Assembly (NCBI GenBank): GCA_032716605.1
Contig: CM064492.1
Coordinates: 52,752,301-52,816,300, forward strand
Source of the DNA: Paralithodes platypus
Taxonomy: Eukaryota; Arthropoda; Malacostraca; Decapoda; Lithodidae
Length of the DNA stretch: 64,000 bases
Direction of reading: 5' to 3'
Shown here: positions 44,047 to 55,269 of the stretch, piece after piece
Layout of the letters: each line of letters starts with the position of its first letter
Position numbering within the stretch: the first letter of the stretch is position 1
The notes under the pieces: generated by a model
The model's database searches: none
What the model was told of the DNA's origin: nothing
What the model saw: only the letters and a program-made list of their open reading frames with translations
Program-made: the position numbers and the translations under genes

Positions 44047-45399
44047 GGTATATATTAAGCAAACCACCCACCAATTTTCATGACAATTTTGAAATGCATG
44101 TTGGAATCCCTATAAACTGTACTTAATTTTTATGTAAGTTTGATAATTTGGAAAAATCGATTAAGGGAGAAAATTAACATTGAAAATTATGTGTAAAAAG
44201 TCTCCCATAAACAGCGGCCCGCTATGTTATTGTAGTTTGCGGCCTAATTTCGTCTGTTAATTCACTTTCTCTTTAATTGGACCCCCTATGAAGTACAACA
44301 GATTATGATGACATAAGTGACGGGTGTTTAGAGGGGGCAGAACTCCCCCTTCAACATATTACGTGTCTCACAGTAACTTCTATTATATAAACAACCCAAG
44401 AATTTTCACAGATATTTTAAATTTCATTTAGGATGTAATATAACCTATACTCCATGTCAAAATAAGTGTCAACCCTCGAAAAATTCTATTAAGGGAGATA
44501 CAGAACCTAGAACCTGTAACCTATAACGATATTTGTCCAGGGTTTTTTTTTACCTCCCCATAGACGGCACACAACACTACTCGGCGGACCTCTTTCTCCC
44601 TGCCTTTCAGTCTAATTAACACTAGGAATTTACCTAATTTTCTATCCAATGTACTATCCAACCAGCGGGGGTGTGGGGGAGGCAGCCCCCACCCATAATA
44701 CTAGGTTAGGTTAGGTAAGGTTGGTAGGTTAGGCTAAAATCTTTAATGTTGCTTAATTGTTGGATAATGGATAATGAGCTTACTGGGTAAGTTCATTTTC
44801 TATCCCATGTATCATCCAACAACTTTTGCCAAAACATGATTTTTTTTGTTTTCATCTTGGGGGTTTCTGAAGTTGAAAAACAAGAAAACCTGAGCCAACT
44901 TTTTTTTGCCACTTTCTGACTTTTATGAAGCTGAAAAATCTTAAAATCCCAGCCAACTTTTGCCAATACTTGGCTCGATTTTTTTTCATTTTGGGGTTTT
45001 CTTAAGTTGAAAAACAAGAAAACCCGAGCCAACTTCTTTTTTGCACTTGCTGTCTTTTATGCAGCTGAAAAATCTTAAAATCCGAGCCAACTTTTGCCAA
45101 AACTTGGTTCGGGTTTTATCATTTTGGGGTTTTCTCAAGTTGAAAAACAACAAAACCCGAGCCAACTTTCATCATAAAAGCCATTATATCACCTTTTTAT
45201 GTCTTTAACCCCACATTTTCCCAGATCTTCATAGCCCTCCCCACTATCCGGCGCCGTGTCTTAAGATCGTTGGATAAAGGTGAAAACGATTTTTGCGGAG
45301 GTTGAAACTAATGTCAATCACTATATATTGATGCAAATAAACTAAAACTAAAAAAAAAATAATGAAAATAATTGGTGGGTGGTTTCCTTAATATTTTCC
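44047..45399 (+). mobile_element. GG-TIR DNA element 2 with 8-bp duplication
   Basis: A 1353-bp insertion flanked by ATTTTGTC (44039-44046 and 45400-45407). Ends GGTATATATTAAGCAAACCA and the complement of GGAAAATATTAAGGAAACCA continue with the shared CCCACCAATT. The interior has three or four diverged copies of a GAGCCAACTTTTGCC...AAGTTGAAAAACAAGAAAA unit (44810-45165). The inner block 44657-44741 is an inverted copy of 43516-43602 in element 1. No transposase. Confidence 0.85.
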
Positions 45400-45635
45400 A
45401 TTTTGTCCAACTGCCTCAATGCAACCACTCCACACCCACAGAGGTGAACAGTAATCCATCTGAGAACGCACATGACTTTTATATTACGGCCAACTGCTCG
45501 CCAGTGAAGAATTCTCGAACTCTGTACAGGAATCCCAGTTTTTTAGAGGCATTCTTAGCAATGCTTCTAACATAATGTGTCCAGCTCAAGTTAGTAGTTA
45601 ATGTTACACCGAGAATGTCAATACTAGGGGAAGTG

Positions 45636-46171
45636 GGGATAAATCTACAGTTATACTACCCCTATTTTGTCACTATTCTGTTGGTACTAAGGGGTTAATA
45701 TTATTAGTAGTAGACTTAGTATGGTTTGATGATGCGCAGAAATGTATATTTAACTTGAAATAGATACATTGACGTATTACAAACCTTCGCGAACCCATAA
45801 ACAGGGAACGTGAGCTGGGTTTAGACCGTCGCGCACCCATAAACAGGGAACATGAGCTGGGTTTAGACCGGTCGCGAGACAGATTAGTTTTCGGTTAGGT
45901 TAGGTTAAGTTAGGTTAGGTTAGGCTAATGTTAAAAATACTCAAATGCGACGGTCCTCGGTATTAAACAACACTGTATATCAAATAAAAAATAAAAACAA
46001 CGAATTACCTGAAAAACTCGTATCTGGTTGGTGATAAATTTTTATCAAAATAAGTTTTTTTCCAGTTTCCACGTCTGCTGAACCATCCAAAAACACGCTA
46101 AAAGGCGTGTTTTGAAGGGGGGAGGTGGTGAGGGGTAGTGGGGGAGGGGTAGTATAACTGTAGATTTACCC
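45636..46171 (+). mobile_element. TIR element 3 inside the LINE relic
   Basis: Ends GGGATAAATCTACAGTTATA and the complement of GGGTAAATCTACAGTTATA, then CTACCCC. No matching target duplication; the flanking LINE pieces are not contiguous, so a deletion probably removed one side. Contains a 50-bp tandem duplication (ACCCATAAACAGGGAAC at 45794 and 45836) and a GGTTA repeat at 45896-45927. Confidence 0.72.
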
Positions 46172-47165
46172 TTCTTTCCAGGGTACGGGGTTGTTGTTGA
46201 AGACGTGTTTAATTTAAACTAGCCCTCTGGGCCGAGGCCCTCATAAGGCTAGACCAGGGTACTGGGAAGCATGAGGTATGAGTACACAGACGGAAAATGT
46301 TTGCCAATACATGAGCGAGCACCAAGGAGCAATTCTTAAGTACTATTGGAGGAATTTCATCTGGACCAGGAGCCTTATCTACTGAGAGATTCTGCAAAAT
46401 AGTTTTGACATGTCTGGTGTGGATCTTAAGTGAGGGAAATTCAGGCGAATTAAAATTAAGTACAGGGACATCTTGATTTATTTCATCTAAGGTTGAGTTG
46501 GTGGAGAAAATATCCGCAAGAAGGTTAGCTTTACCTCGTGGGTCACTTACAAGATTGCCAGTCGGAGATTTTAATGGTGGAATGGATGAAGCAGTAGTGA
46601 AGTTGGATTTGAATGAGTTAAGAGTAGACCAAAATATTTTGTTATCATTTGGATTATTTAGAAGTTTATTTGCCTGCTTGTGGAGGAAAGTTTGATTTAG
46701 TTAGGTTAATACAGTTTTGGCATGATTTCTGATGTTTCTAAAGTAATTAAAGGCTTCATGTGTTTTGATCTTGTGTATGCATTGTAGGCTATTGCTTTTT
46801 GTTCAGTTACTCTAGCACAATTATGGTCAAACCATTTAGGTGAATTAGATCTTTTACTGTACTTTTTGATGAGGAATAAAAGTTTCCATTCCAATTTTTA
46901 CAAAATCCTGTATGTAGCTCAAGGTGGAGTGTGCATCATTAGAAAAGAAAGAGGTCCAGGGAATATCAATAAAGAAACCTTGAAGACCCTCCCAGTCTGC
47001 CCTATCGTAATGCCATTTAGTCACCAAAACAGGTTCAGAGTGGGAAGGTGTGGTAGGTGATAGACAGGTGGCCTGTATCAGACAGTGATCAGAAGATTCA
47101 AGCGGGGACCTCACTGTAACATCATAATTTTCTGAATTGGTTGTTAAAAATAAGTCCAGTAGGTC

Positions 47166-47873
47166 CAGTTAACTAGCCTATACCCCTTTGAAAGGACATT
47201 AGCCTAACCTAACAACCTTACCTAACCTATCCTAGTATTATAGGACACCCCGCTTTGACTTAGATTTTTTGTGTATTTGTCTGTGAAGTGGGTATTTTTC
47301 AATTTGTTGATAACGAAAATCCTCCATGGAGAAAAATATGGCGAATCTATTGGTGCCTATTTTCCCTAATAAATTGGGTACGATTTTAGTTACTGGACAC
47401 CTATTTGACAGGTACCACCGAGGATTTAATACGTATTTTTTTTTCGGTTTCCACGCATCCAACACCAAGCTACACCTTTTTCTGGTCCGGTAATAGTATT
47501 GAAAACGATATAATAAATTTTTAAATGTGATTTTCGACGAGAATAAAACGGGTCGTTTGCCCAGGACGCTCGAGGTTACTACGGCCAGCTGTTTTACTTG
47601 CCCCCTGCTGGCCACATATATGACGATTACTATAATTCACGGGGGGGGGGTGAGGGGGGTCTGAGCCCCCCCTCAACCCTGCCCTGTATCCCACGGCCTA
47701 TAACGCAAGTCTTTATAAAAAAATGGACCCAACAACTGGTTATAAGCTTAACCATTTTAAGTCGACCGCCAAGGCAGGACCGGGAAGTCACTCCGAGCGT
47801 AAAGTAAACAAAGCGACGCTACTTCCATGAACGCAACCGAGTTGTCTTTATATTTTTTCTCATATTATCATTA
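47166..47873. other. Non-coding DNA with one arm of an inverted repeat
   Basis: 47377-47485 is the inverted partner of 48141-48247 (ACTGGACACCTATTTGACAG, then the CACGCATCCAACACC block). A CCTAACCTAACAACC block near 47208 matches the TTAGG-like module of the GG-TIR elements. The 125-codon minus frame 47238-47615 is a by-product of this repeat. Confidence 0.6.
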
Positions 47874-47877
47874 TTAA

Positions 47878-48103
47878 CCCTCTCCGACATATGACGCGAT
47901 TTTGTGCCGATTAGGGATACTTTAAAGCCTTTGTTACCATCAGGGGTATTTAGAAACCTTTAGTTTAGTTACTTCAACCTCTGCAGTTGCCTTTGAGTTA
48001 GCTGTGGACAAAAACTAATTTTGGAGAGGTAATTATAAGAGTGAGAGAACTCTATTTCTTATTGCTAATCTGCCAACCTCTGCGTCATATGAGTCTGAAG
48101 GGG
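47878..48103 (+). mobile_element. TTAA-flanked MITE, family B, copy 2
   Basis: A 226-bp element between TTAA 47874-47877 and 48104-48107, collinear with 28161-28387. It sits between the arms of the 47377/48141 inverted repeat, so it inserted into an older element. Confidence 0.9.
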
Positions 48104-48262
48104 TTAAAGTGTCCCCATTGCTTTTTTAGTGTTCCGTACACCAGAAAAGGGTGTAGCTTGGTGTTGGATGCGTGGAAACCAAAAATAATATGTATTAAAT
48201 CGTTGGCGGTACCTGTCAAATAGGTGTCCAGTAACTAAAATCGTACCATAATTTTGTTCTAA

Positions 48263-48936
48263 TAAGGCGGATGTAGTGTCCTTGAAGATTATCTTTTTTT
48301 TTAGCTGTTTTTTTTGTATAGGTTTACTATAGTGTATTTCATTGTTAGAAAGTTAAGAAAGCAGTTTGTATTGCCATTCTCATTGTTAATTGTAATTCCG
48401 ATACTGCAACAATACAGGAGAGAGTTTGGGGTTTAATCCAGCGCTCTGACAGTTACGAGACGCATTCATATTTGTGTAACCTACTGAATTGTCATATCAA
48501 ACATCACATTGCTTTACATGTTCGTACCTCCGCAAATGTATTATAAGGGACCTATATATTACGATAAAAGTAGTCTCCCCATAAATGGCCCCGCCAACAT
48601 CTCCGTTACAATTGTCTGTCTAGACGCTGTCTACTGTTTACGAATGTGAAATCAAATGATCAACCAATGGGAGTGGATGACGTCACACCTGTCATACGCA
48701 TCTGCTCATTCTCCCATAATGCATATTTTTGGAGAGGGAGGCCCGAGAGGGTTGCCGGCTTAGTCAGCCATGGCGTCTTCTGTCAGATGGTCTCTCTCGT
48801 CCTTCAATGTTGTGTGTGTATGTGATTTTTTAGTTTAACTAACTAGTGTTGTCACAAATTGTTTTAATATATTGGTAAAGATCTAGATTTGTTTAGCCAT
48901 TTTGGAGAGGTGTTTTTGTTTTACCTAAATTTTTTT
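48263..48936. other. Non-coding DNA
   Basis: No gene; T-rich tracts near 48293-48315. A GGATGACGTCACACC CRE-like palindrome at 48675 is probably chance. Confidence 0.4.
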
Positions 48937-49071
48937 TTATAAATGTTTACCTATGGTCCCATTAAAATATCCTCAAGTAACCTATTAAAAACTGTTCATG
49001 GGACTGGTTAGAACTTGTAGGATGTTTAATTGAATGTCGGAAACCAGTATTTACTGAGAAATAAGTCTTAA

Positions 49072-49543
49072 CCCTCTATTAGCGGCGCGCAACATAAGTC
49101 GAGTTAAATAAATTTGGACTATGTGGCGGCGCGCGACATAGGTCGTGTGGCAATTTCAGCACGTAATGTTGCTGAGAGAGAGAGACAAGTGGTGGCAGGA
49201 GAGTAGCGAGCGTATGACTGCTCCAGACCACCGCGGCGGGCCTACTGACACGAATCCCACCCTCCTCCACACTCGCTACATACTGAAATATATGGGGAAA
49301 GTACCGAATTACATGGTTTTTGCACTCGTGTTGCGCGGTTGTTGCACGAAAACTAGCGGTCATACAAGGATCGTTGTGGTGTCATTCGAAAGCTCTGTTT
49401 ATGCCCTTTCAGGGATAGATGCTTGTTTTATGCTCTGGGTCTTATTTAGGCATGAAAATGATCACGTAAACAGCCCTATTTTGGCTAAAAACACCCCGCT
49501 GGGCGGTACATATAAATAGACTGCCTAGCCCGCCAATAAGGTG
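49072..49543 (+). mobile_element. TTAA-flanked MITE, family C, copy 2
   Basis: A 472-bp element between TTAA 49068-49071 and 49544-49547, very similar to 14975-15450 in the same orientation. The empty site survives in the right arm of the surrounding inverted repeat (complement of the TAAAAGTCTTAAAATGCG region near 49780). Confidence 0.92.
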
Positions 49544-49594
49544 TTAAATGCTCTATGGGTCACCCAGGGTCCCTGCCCTCTCTTTCCCAGGTGA

Positions 49595-49656
49595 TGTTAT
49601 GTTATGTTATATTATATTATATTATATTATATTATATTATATTATATTATATTAGG
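49595..49656 (+). repeat. (ATATT)n microsatellite
   Basis: About ten pentamer units, starting as TTATG and turning into TTATA, then a GGTTA-type stretch to 49676. Confidence 0.9.
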
Positions 49657-49932
49657 GTTAGGTTATGTTAGGTTAATCAATCTAATATAATATAATATTT
49701 GTACATTATGGGCAGTGGGCGGGGCCGCGCGTATGTGGCGGCGTACAGACCCTCCCGTAAAACATAGCGCATTTTAAGACTTTTATTTCTCAGTAAATAC
49801 TGATTTCCGACCTTCAATTAAACATCCTACAAGTTCTAACCAGTCCCCTGAACAGTTTTTAATAGGTTACTTGAGGATATTTTAGCGGGACCATAGGTAA
49901 ATGTTTACCTTTGGCTCGGATTTTCGTACGTT

Positions 49933-50397
49933 GGAAAATATAACCGAAACTACCACTAATTTTCCCATGGTTTTTGTTAATGGTTTATGGTAGTGTTAAT
50001 CATTATACATTAATTGAAATTAGTTACAATCCCAGGAGAATGTTTTTTCTCCCATTATCCAACGATCTTAAAACACTCGGATGCAAGTCATTTTCAGAGT
50101 AAATATACATTTTGTTTTGCCTTTGGATACAGGATGGGTTGAAAGCCCCCCCTCACCCCCCATGACTTATTGAAATCAGCATCTATTTTGACAGTAGGGG
50201 CTTAATAAAAGTTTCACTGCCGTCAATAGGGAGAGTTATAGGGATATTTTGTTTGTTTTACAGTACTTTATATAGTGCACATAAAATGTATCTCCGGAGG
50301 TTGAAACACATTTTGATATGATATTTGCAAAATCCATATTCTATAATAGCCTTCAAATATTGAGAAATAATTAGTGGTAGTTTCGGTAATAAGTACC
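49933..50397 (+). mobile_element. GG-TIR DNA element 4
   Basis: Ends GGAAAATATAACCGAAAC and the complement of GGTACTTATTACCGAAAC, both followed by TACCACTAATT. They clearly resemble the ends of element 2 (44047-45399). Length 465 bp. No clear target duplication found. Confidence 0.7.
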
Positions 50398-50432
50398 CCT
50401 ATTGCTAAGGGAATCAAGAGTGGGGCTATTAA

Positions 50433-50876
50433 CTACCGTATGTGAGATGGGAGGTGATTCCACTCTCTGATGCTGCAGGGAAAAAAATAATGTCTGAATA
50501 TGTCCGTGCTTGCCTGATATGTGTGGTATTTTAAGTTGTGGCTGCGTCTCGCAAATCGTATGTTTGTAGGGTGTAAATATGTATTTTTGTCTATGTCCAC
50601 TAGATTGTTTGTGATTTTGTATAACATTTGTTGTCTGTGTATTTGTCTACTTGTTACAAGGGAGTTTAGTTTCTTGTTTGAGCNNNNNNNNNNNNNNNNN
50701 NNNNNNNNNNNNNNNNNNNNNNNNNNNNNNNNNNNNNNNNNNNNNNNNNNNNNNNNNNNNNNNNNNNNNNNNNNNNNNNNNNNTCTTTCATGCAGGAGTG
50801 CCTGACATTTATTGATTAAAGTAACGTAAGCTGTACCTTCTCTTACCACCTTACTTTGCATACCATAACCAAGCAC
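50433..50876 (-). pseudogene. LINE RT C-terminal fragment across an assembly gap
   Basis: The minus frame before the gap reads MLYKITNNLVDIDKNTYL and later FFPCSIREWNHLPSHIR, the usual end of jockey/CR1-type RTs (YKxxNxLVDI ... FFPxxIRxWNxLP). The stretch on the other side of the Ns is weakly similar at best. The true distance across the gap is unknown, so continuity of the frame is not meaningful. Confidence 0.75.
50684..50783. other. Assembly gap of 100 N
   Basis: Exactly 100 Ns, the conventional length for a gap of unknown size. The two sides may not be adjacent in the genome. Confidence 0.99.
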
Positions 50877-51111
50877 CTTCGGTTATAGGTAGTAATAGGC
50901 TGTTTTCACATAACATTAATCCTAGAATAGACGCACATTTATTGAGAGTTTGATAGCCTATTATTGCATATAGAACTCTGGAGAGTATTTGTGTTCTTTG
51001 TTCACTGGGAATATACATCAGAGGTTGGATCTAGCGCTTTCCGTTGTAGCATTTATGCCATTACTAGTCCAATGAATAAGAGCCCTGATATATTTAAACC
51101 CCAGTCGTAAC
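50877..51111. other. Non-coding DNA after the gap
   Basis: Nothing recognised. Confidence 0.4.
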
Positions 51112-53560
51112 ACTTTACACTTGAAACACTAGTAAGATTCCGGCATCTTTTTATCCCATAAAAAGTCTAAGCCTATCTTAATCTCTAATCTGCCTTCTCC
51201 CAGAATCGCCGTCTTGAAGGCCTATTGTATCAATCAATTGTTTGGCAAATTATCGCGAATTGCAAATCAGTTAATATAACCACCCAAAGGTACAACCGCC
51301 GGGTTTTACATGCAATGTCAAACCAATTGTACCTGCCCCAGACCTCTTTGTAAAAAGGTCGTCGGGAGGGAAAGACTAAACAAACAAACGGCATTGTTTC
51401 AATGGCTTATTAAAGATTTCAGCATATCTTTTACCTGTCCAAAAGAATTAAGCATAACTTCTTAATCTTCATGAAGATGAAGCATATCTTTATTAAAGAT
51501 GAAGTCTTTCAAGTATCCCTTTACACTTGAAACACTAGTAAGATTCAGGCATCTTTTTATCCCATAAAAAGTCTAAGCCTATCTTAATCTCTAATCCGGC
51601 TTCTCCCAGAAGCCCTCATAGATCGCCGTCTTGAAGGCCGTGATACCCTATTGTATGAATCAATTGTTTGGCAAATTATCTCGAATCTCAAATCCGTTAA
51701 TATATCCACCCGAAGGTACAACCGCCGGGTTTTATATGCAATGTCAAACCAATTATACCTGCCCCAGGCCTCTTTGTAAAAAGGTCGCCGGGAGGTAAAG
51801 ACCAAACAAACAGACAGCATTGTTTCAATGGCTTTGAAAAGCAGAGAAAACCAAGTCCAACAGGTGTCAGCCTGATCACCTAGAAAACTGTGTGGAGCCC
51901 CCCTCGACGGGAATAACCCAGGAAGCCTGATCCCAGGCTCGACCATAGAAAACGCAGTTTCTGATGAGCCCTCAAGCGACCAAACTCGTCGGGGTAACTT
52001 ACCTATTTTAGCCATCCTGACTAAAACTCGGTAAACAAAAACGGTGTTCTCGGAGCAACGAGAAAAACGCCGGAAAGGTAACCCACACTAAACTATACAT
52101 TACAGGAGGGCGCAATGCATAAAGCAATGAACAACACAGGAAGCCTGATCCCAGGCTCGACCACAGAAAACGCAGTTTCTTATGAGCCCTCAAGCGACCA
52201 AACTCGTCGGGGTAACTTACCTATTTTGAGCCATCCTGACTAAAACTCGGTAAACAAAAACGGTGTTCTCGGAGCAACGAGAAAAAACGCCGGAAAGGTA
52301 ACCCACACCAAACGAGACATATTAACACATTTTATACAAAGGGTGTGCGCAAAAATAGGGATACCTGAACAGGAGGGCGTAATGTATAAAGCAAAAACCG
52401 GGGCAAAGGTAGCCATGACAGAGACTGGTGGGATACTCACTCCAGGTTCTGCATAGACCCGCCGGGACCAAGCTCTGGAAAAAAAGAAAATTTCCAGGAA
52501 TTAATGCTCATAAGGTTAACCCAAACATGTTCGCACACAAGTGTTAAATAACCCGCCGGGTAACGAGGCGTAATACTCAACGACTACAGCTCGCTACGCG
52601 GTGGGGTTTCCTAAGTAAAAGATTTCAGAATATCTTAATTTGTCCAAAAGATTTATGAATACCCTCTGACATAATATATAAAGACCAGCATGGCGTTTAT
52701 AACTGATTAAGTCTTTCCGGTGGTGTTTGTTTCAAGATTCAATTTTGGAGAAAAAAAAACTAAAAAAGACGCCGGCCCCCGAATTAGCTCGTAGATCAAA
52801 AACTGGGAAGCCTGACAAATATACGAGATCTAACTTCTCCCGAAGTATCTTTTTAGATCGCCGTATGTTGAAGGCGGCGATACAAAACGTATCCCTCAAT
52901 TGTCTGGTTAACTAACTGAATTGTAAATTCGTTATTCTCATCCCTCCAAGGAGCACCCGCCGGGTGTGAATATTAGTTTAAAAAACGTTAACCCCAATTG
53001 TACCCTAAACCGCCGTATGTTGAAGGAGGCGATACACAATGCATCCCTCAATTGTCTGGTCAACTAAACTGAATTTTGCAAATTCGGGCATCCCACCCTT
53101 CCAGGTTGCACCCGCCGGGTGATTTAAAGTTTAAAAGTTAACCCCAATTGTTCCTAACCCCACTTCTTTGTAAAAGATCGCCGGGGAGGAAATACAACAA
53201 CAGCATAGTTTTATATTGGCTTTGCAAAACCGAAAAAACTACAAACAACACGTGTCCGTATGAACACTGTTAGATGGGTACAGCCAACCCGCCGGGAATC
53301 GTAAGGAGCCTGAAACAGGCACCCCAGAGATGCAGTCCTGGGGAGCCACAGACACCCACTCGCCGGGGAAACAAGCCTGTTTTTAAACCACGCGTGGCCA
53401 AAACTCGGCAACCAGCCGGGGTTATCAAGGTGAAACCGAGAAAAACCCGCCGGAAAAAACCCACCCCGTCCAGATACCATCTGAACGCACCACCGGACCG
53501 AGGCGTAGCCAAAACACAACTAACGCCGGGCCCAACATAGTCAGCCAATACACAACTAAC
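51112..53560 (+). repeat. Modular, diverged tandem repeats rich in CGCCGG
   Basis: A ~310-bp block (51112-51420) is repeated at 51520-51835 (CTTTACACTTGAAACACTAG ... GGCATTGTTTCAATGGCTT). A ~175-bp block (51908-52090) recurs at 52135-52310 (GAAGCCTGATCCCAGGCTCG ... CGCCGGAAAGGTAACCCACA). A ~150-bp block (52860-53010) recurs at 53013-53160 (CGCCGTATGTTGAAGG ... CACCCGCCGGGTG) and resembles the first block. CGCCGG occurs about 15 times. An 88-codon basic, Pro-rich frame (53274-53540) is probably by chance. Confidence 0.8.
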
Positions 53561-54483
53561 TCAGGACACATAAATAGTCCGTGGAATTAGCCAATGCACA
53601 ACTAAACCAGGACACACATGACACAGTAGTACATATTTAGAAAATAAATCAATAACACTTGTATATGTGGTAAAGCTACGAGAGGCTGGCTAGGCCTAGG
53701 CAGACGGATAACATTAACATTTCGGAATATAAACAAAAAGCACTGAATTATATCACAACAGGAACCACCGCCAACACACCACTGTAGCAAATACTTCCGG
53801 CAAAGGGAAGAACTGACTCGGGACCCAGAAAAAACTTCACTAAGTGAAGAAAAATACGCTGGGAACGTCAGCAAAAATACGCTACCTCATCAGAAAGATA
53901 AAAGGAAGCAATAACGCGTAATGAAAGCCGCCTGCATCACAAAGCTAGCTAACTGTGAAAAAGTTCACCTGTCCACAACAGGACCATGAGGGTACATCCG
54001 AAATAGATGCCCCAAACACACGACCCAAAATACACTGCACTGCGGGCAACCAGCCCAGGACACTCCTGCTACGCATATCCTAACCTTACTCGATACATCC
54101 CGGAGTAAATAAATGAGAAAAAACTCACTAGGGATGCAGCAAATGCGGAACCAGCGGAGCGTGGAGAGACAGTCCGGGCCGGCTGATCGCAGAGCAGAGA
54201 AGGAAGAATGACGCCTGAATCAGTGTCTGGTCAAAGATCCACACAAGTACATCCACGATATGATGGAAAGCTTATTGGATAGTTATTTTTTATTTTTTAC
54301 GAAGTTTTTTCGTAGTGAGAACCCAATTCATAATGACTGAAGCCATGAGTGAGGTCGCGTGCGCTCATAATGAAGGCTCCTCAGATTTTAAATTCTCTGC
54401 GCGGTAGATTCAAACTACGGCGGATTAGTGTTTGAAGAGGATGCCTTATGTAATAGGCATGTTCGTCAATGATGGATGGGCCA
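53561..54483. other. Non-coding DNA
   Basis: No gene. CACAACTAA-type short repeats at 53552-53605. Confidence 0.4.
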
Positions 54484-55003
54484 CTAATAAATATATATAT
54501 ATATATATATCATATATCCCGTGTTTTCCAACCTATTTTCTGTATTGACCTAATTTTGTTCTTGTATTTTTTTTCTTCTCTTTTAACCCTCTTATTTCTT
54601 TTCTCCTAAATTCATCCTATGTTTCTCTTCGCCTTATCAATTTTCCTCTTCCCATTCCAGTCCTTTTACTCCGCATCCTTCACCACCACCAGCACCTCCT
54701 CCTCCTCCCATCTACAAGATTGGAGAAGAGGGGAAGATAGAGAAAACAAGATTTAACTCCTCTCTTTTTCCACCCTCCCTCTCCTATCTCTTCTCTCCAT
54801 CTTTCTTCCTTCTCTCCTCTCCCTCTCTTCTCCCTCTCTTCTCTCCATCTTTATTTTCTCTCCTTTCCCTCTCTTCTCTCCTTCTCCATACTCCTCCTAT
54901 CTCTTCGCTCAATCTGTATTCCTCTCTCCTCTCCTCTTCTCCCCTCTCTACAACTTTAACTTCCTCCTCCCCCTTCTCTCCCTCTCTCCTCCTTTTTTTC
55001 TTA

Positions 55004-55088
<85 letters not shown>

Positions 55089-55240
55089 CATATACACAAT
55101 ATATATATACATACATATACACAATATATATATCTCACACACACACAATCTCTCTCAAACACACACACACACACGCACACACGCACACACTCACACACAC
55201 ATACTCTCTGTCTCTCGCTCTCTCGAATCAATACCCATGG
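54484..55240 (+). repeat. Microsatellite complex: TA, pyrimidine tract, TC, TA and CA
   Basis: (TA)n at 54490-54511, a CT-rich tract through 54580-55010, (TC)n at 55003-55024, (TA)n at 55024-55084, two TACATACATATACACAATAT units, then CA/CT dinucleotides to 55220. Frames here are artefacts. Confidence 0.9.
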
Positions 55241-55269
55241 CGAATTCTACCCCTTGAATTTTACGCAGC

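Larger units (their letters stand above)
42916..47165 (-). mobile_element. Decayed jockey-like LINE, minus strand, opened by DNA elements
   Basis: Same family as 18563-19785. Pieces: 42916-43345 (T-tract tail, then the RT C-terminus LPTLSIRRN and ALFYRYFHSN), 44022-44046 (fragment between two insertions), 45408-45635 (RT end region), and 46209-47165 (endonuclease end with SDHCLIQA at ~47090, linker and RT start with DKAPGPDEIPP at ~46370). The catalytic RT centre between the last two pieces is missing. Three inserted elements lie inside. Confidence 0.85.
48937..49914. mobile_element. Inverted-repeat element carrying a family C MITE and an ATATT microsatellite
   Basis: Arms 48937-49067 and 49775-49914 are inverted copies (AATGTTTACCTATGGTCCC, CTTGTAGGATGTTTAATTGA, GTATTTACTGAGAAATAA). 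The left arm continues on the far side of the MITE (TTAAATGCTCTATG) as the right arm does without interruption. The centre has a (TTATG/TTATA)n tract and GGTTAGGTTATG at 49595-49676. Confidence 0.8.

Noticed and set aside
47238..47615. 125-codon minus-strand frame as a possible gene
   Set aside because: Part of it (CSLVLDAWKPK) also appears at 48041-48223 because the frame lies in an inverted repeat; no domain or start context.
48670..48690. Functional CRE promoter site (TGACGTCA)
   Set aside because: Single 8-bp match in non-coding DNA with no adjacent gene.
50521..50805. 94-codon plus-strand frame across the assembly gap
   Set aside because: It spans 100 Ns and is antisense to the LINE fragment.
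53274..53540. 88-codon basic, Pro-rich frame as a small protein
   Set aside because: Lies in the CGCCGG repeat region; composition follows the repeat and there is no homology by eye.
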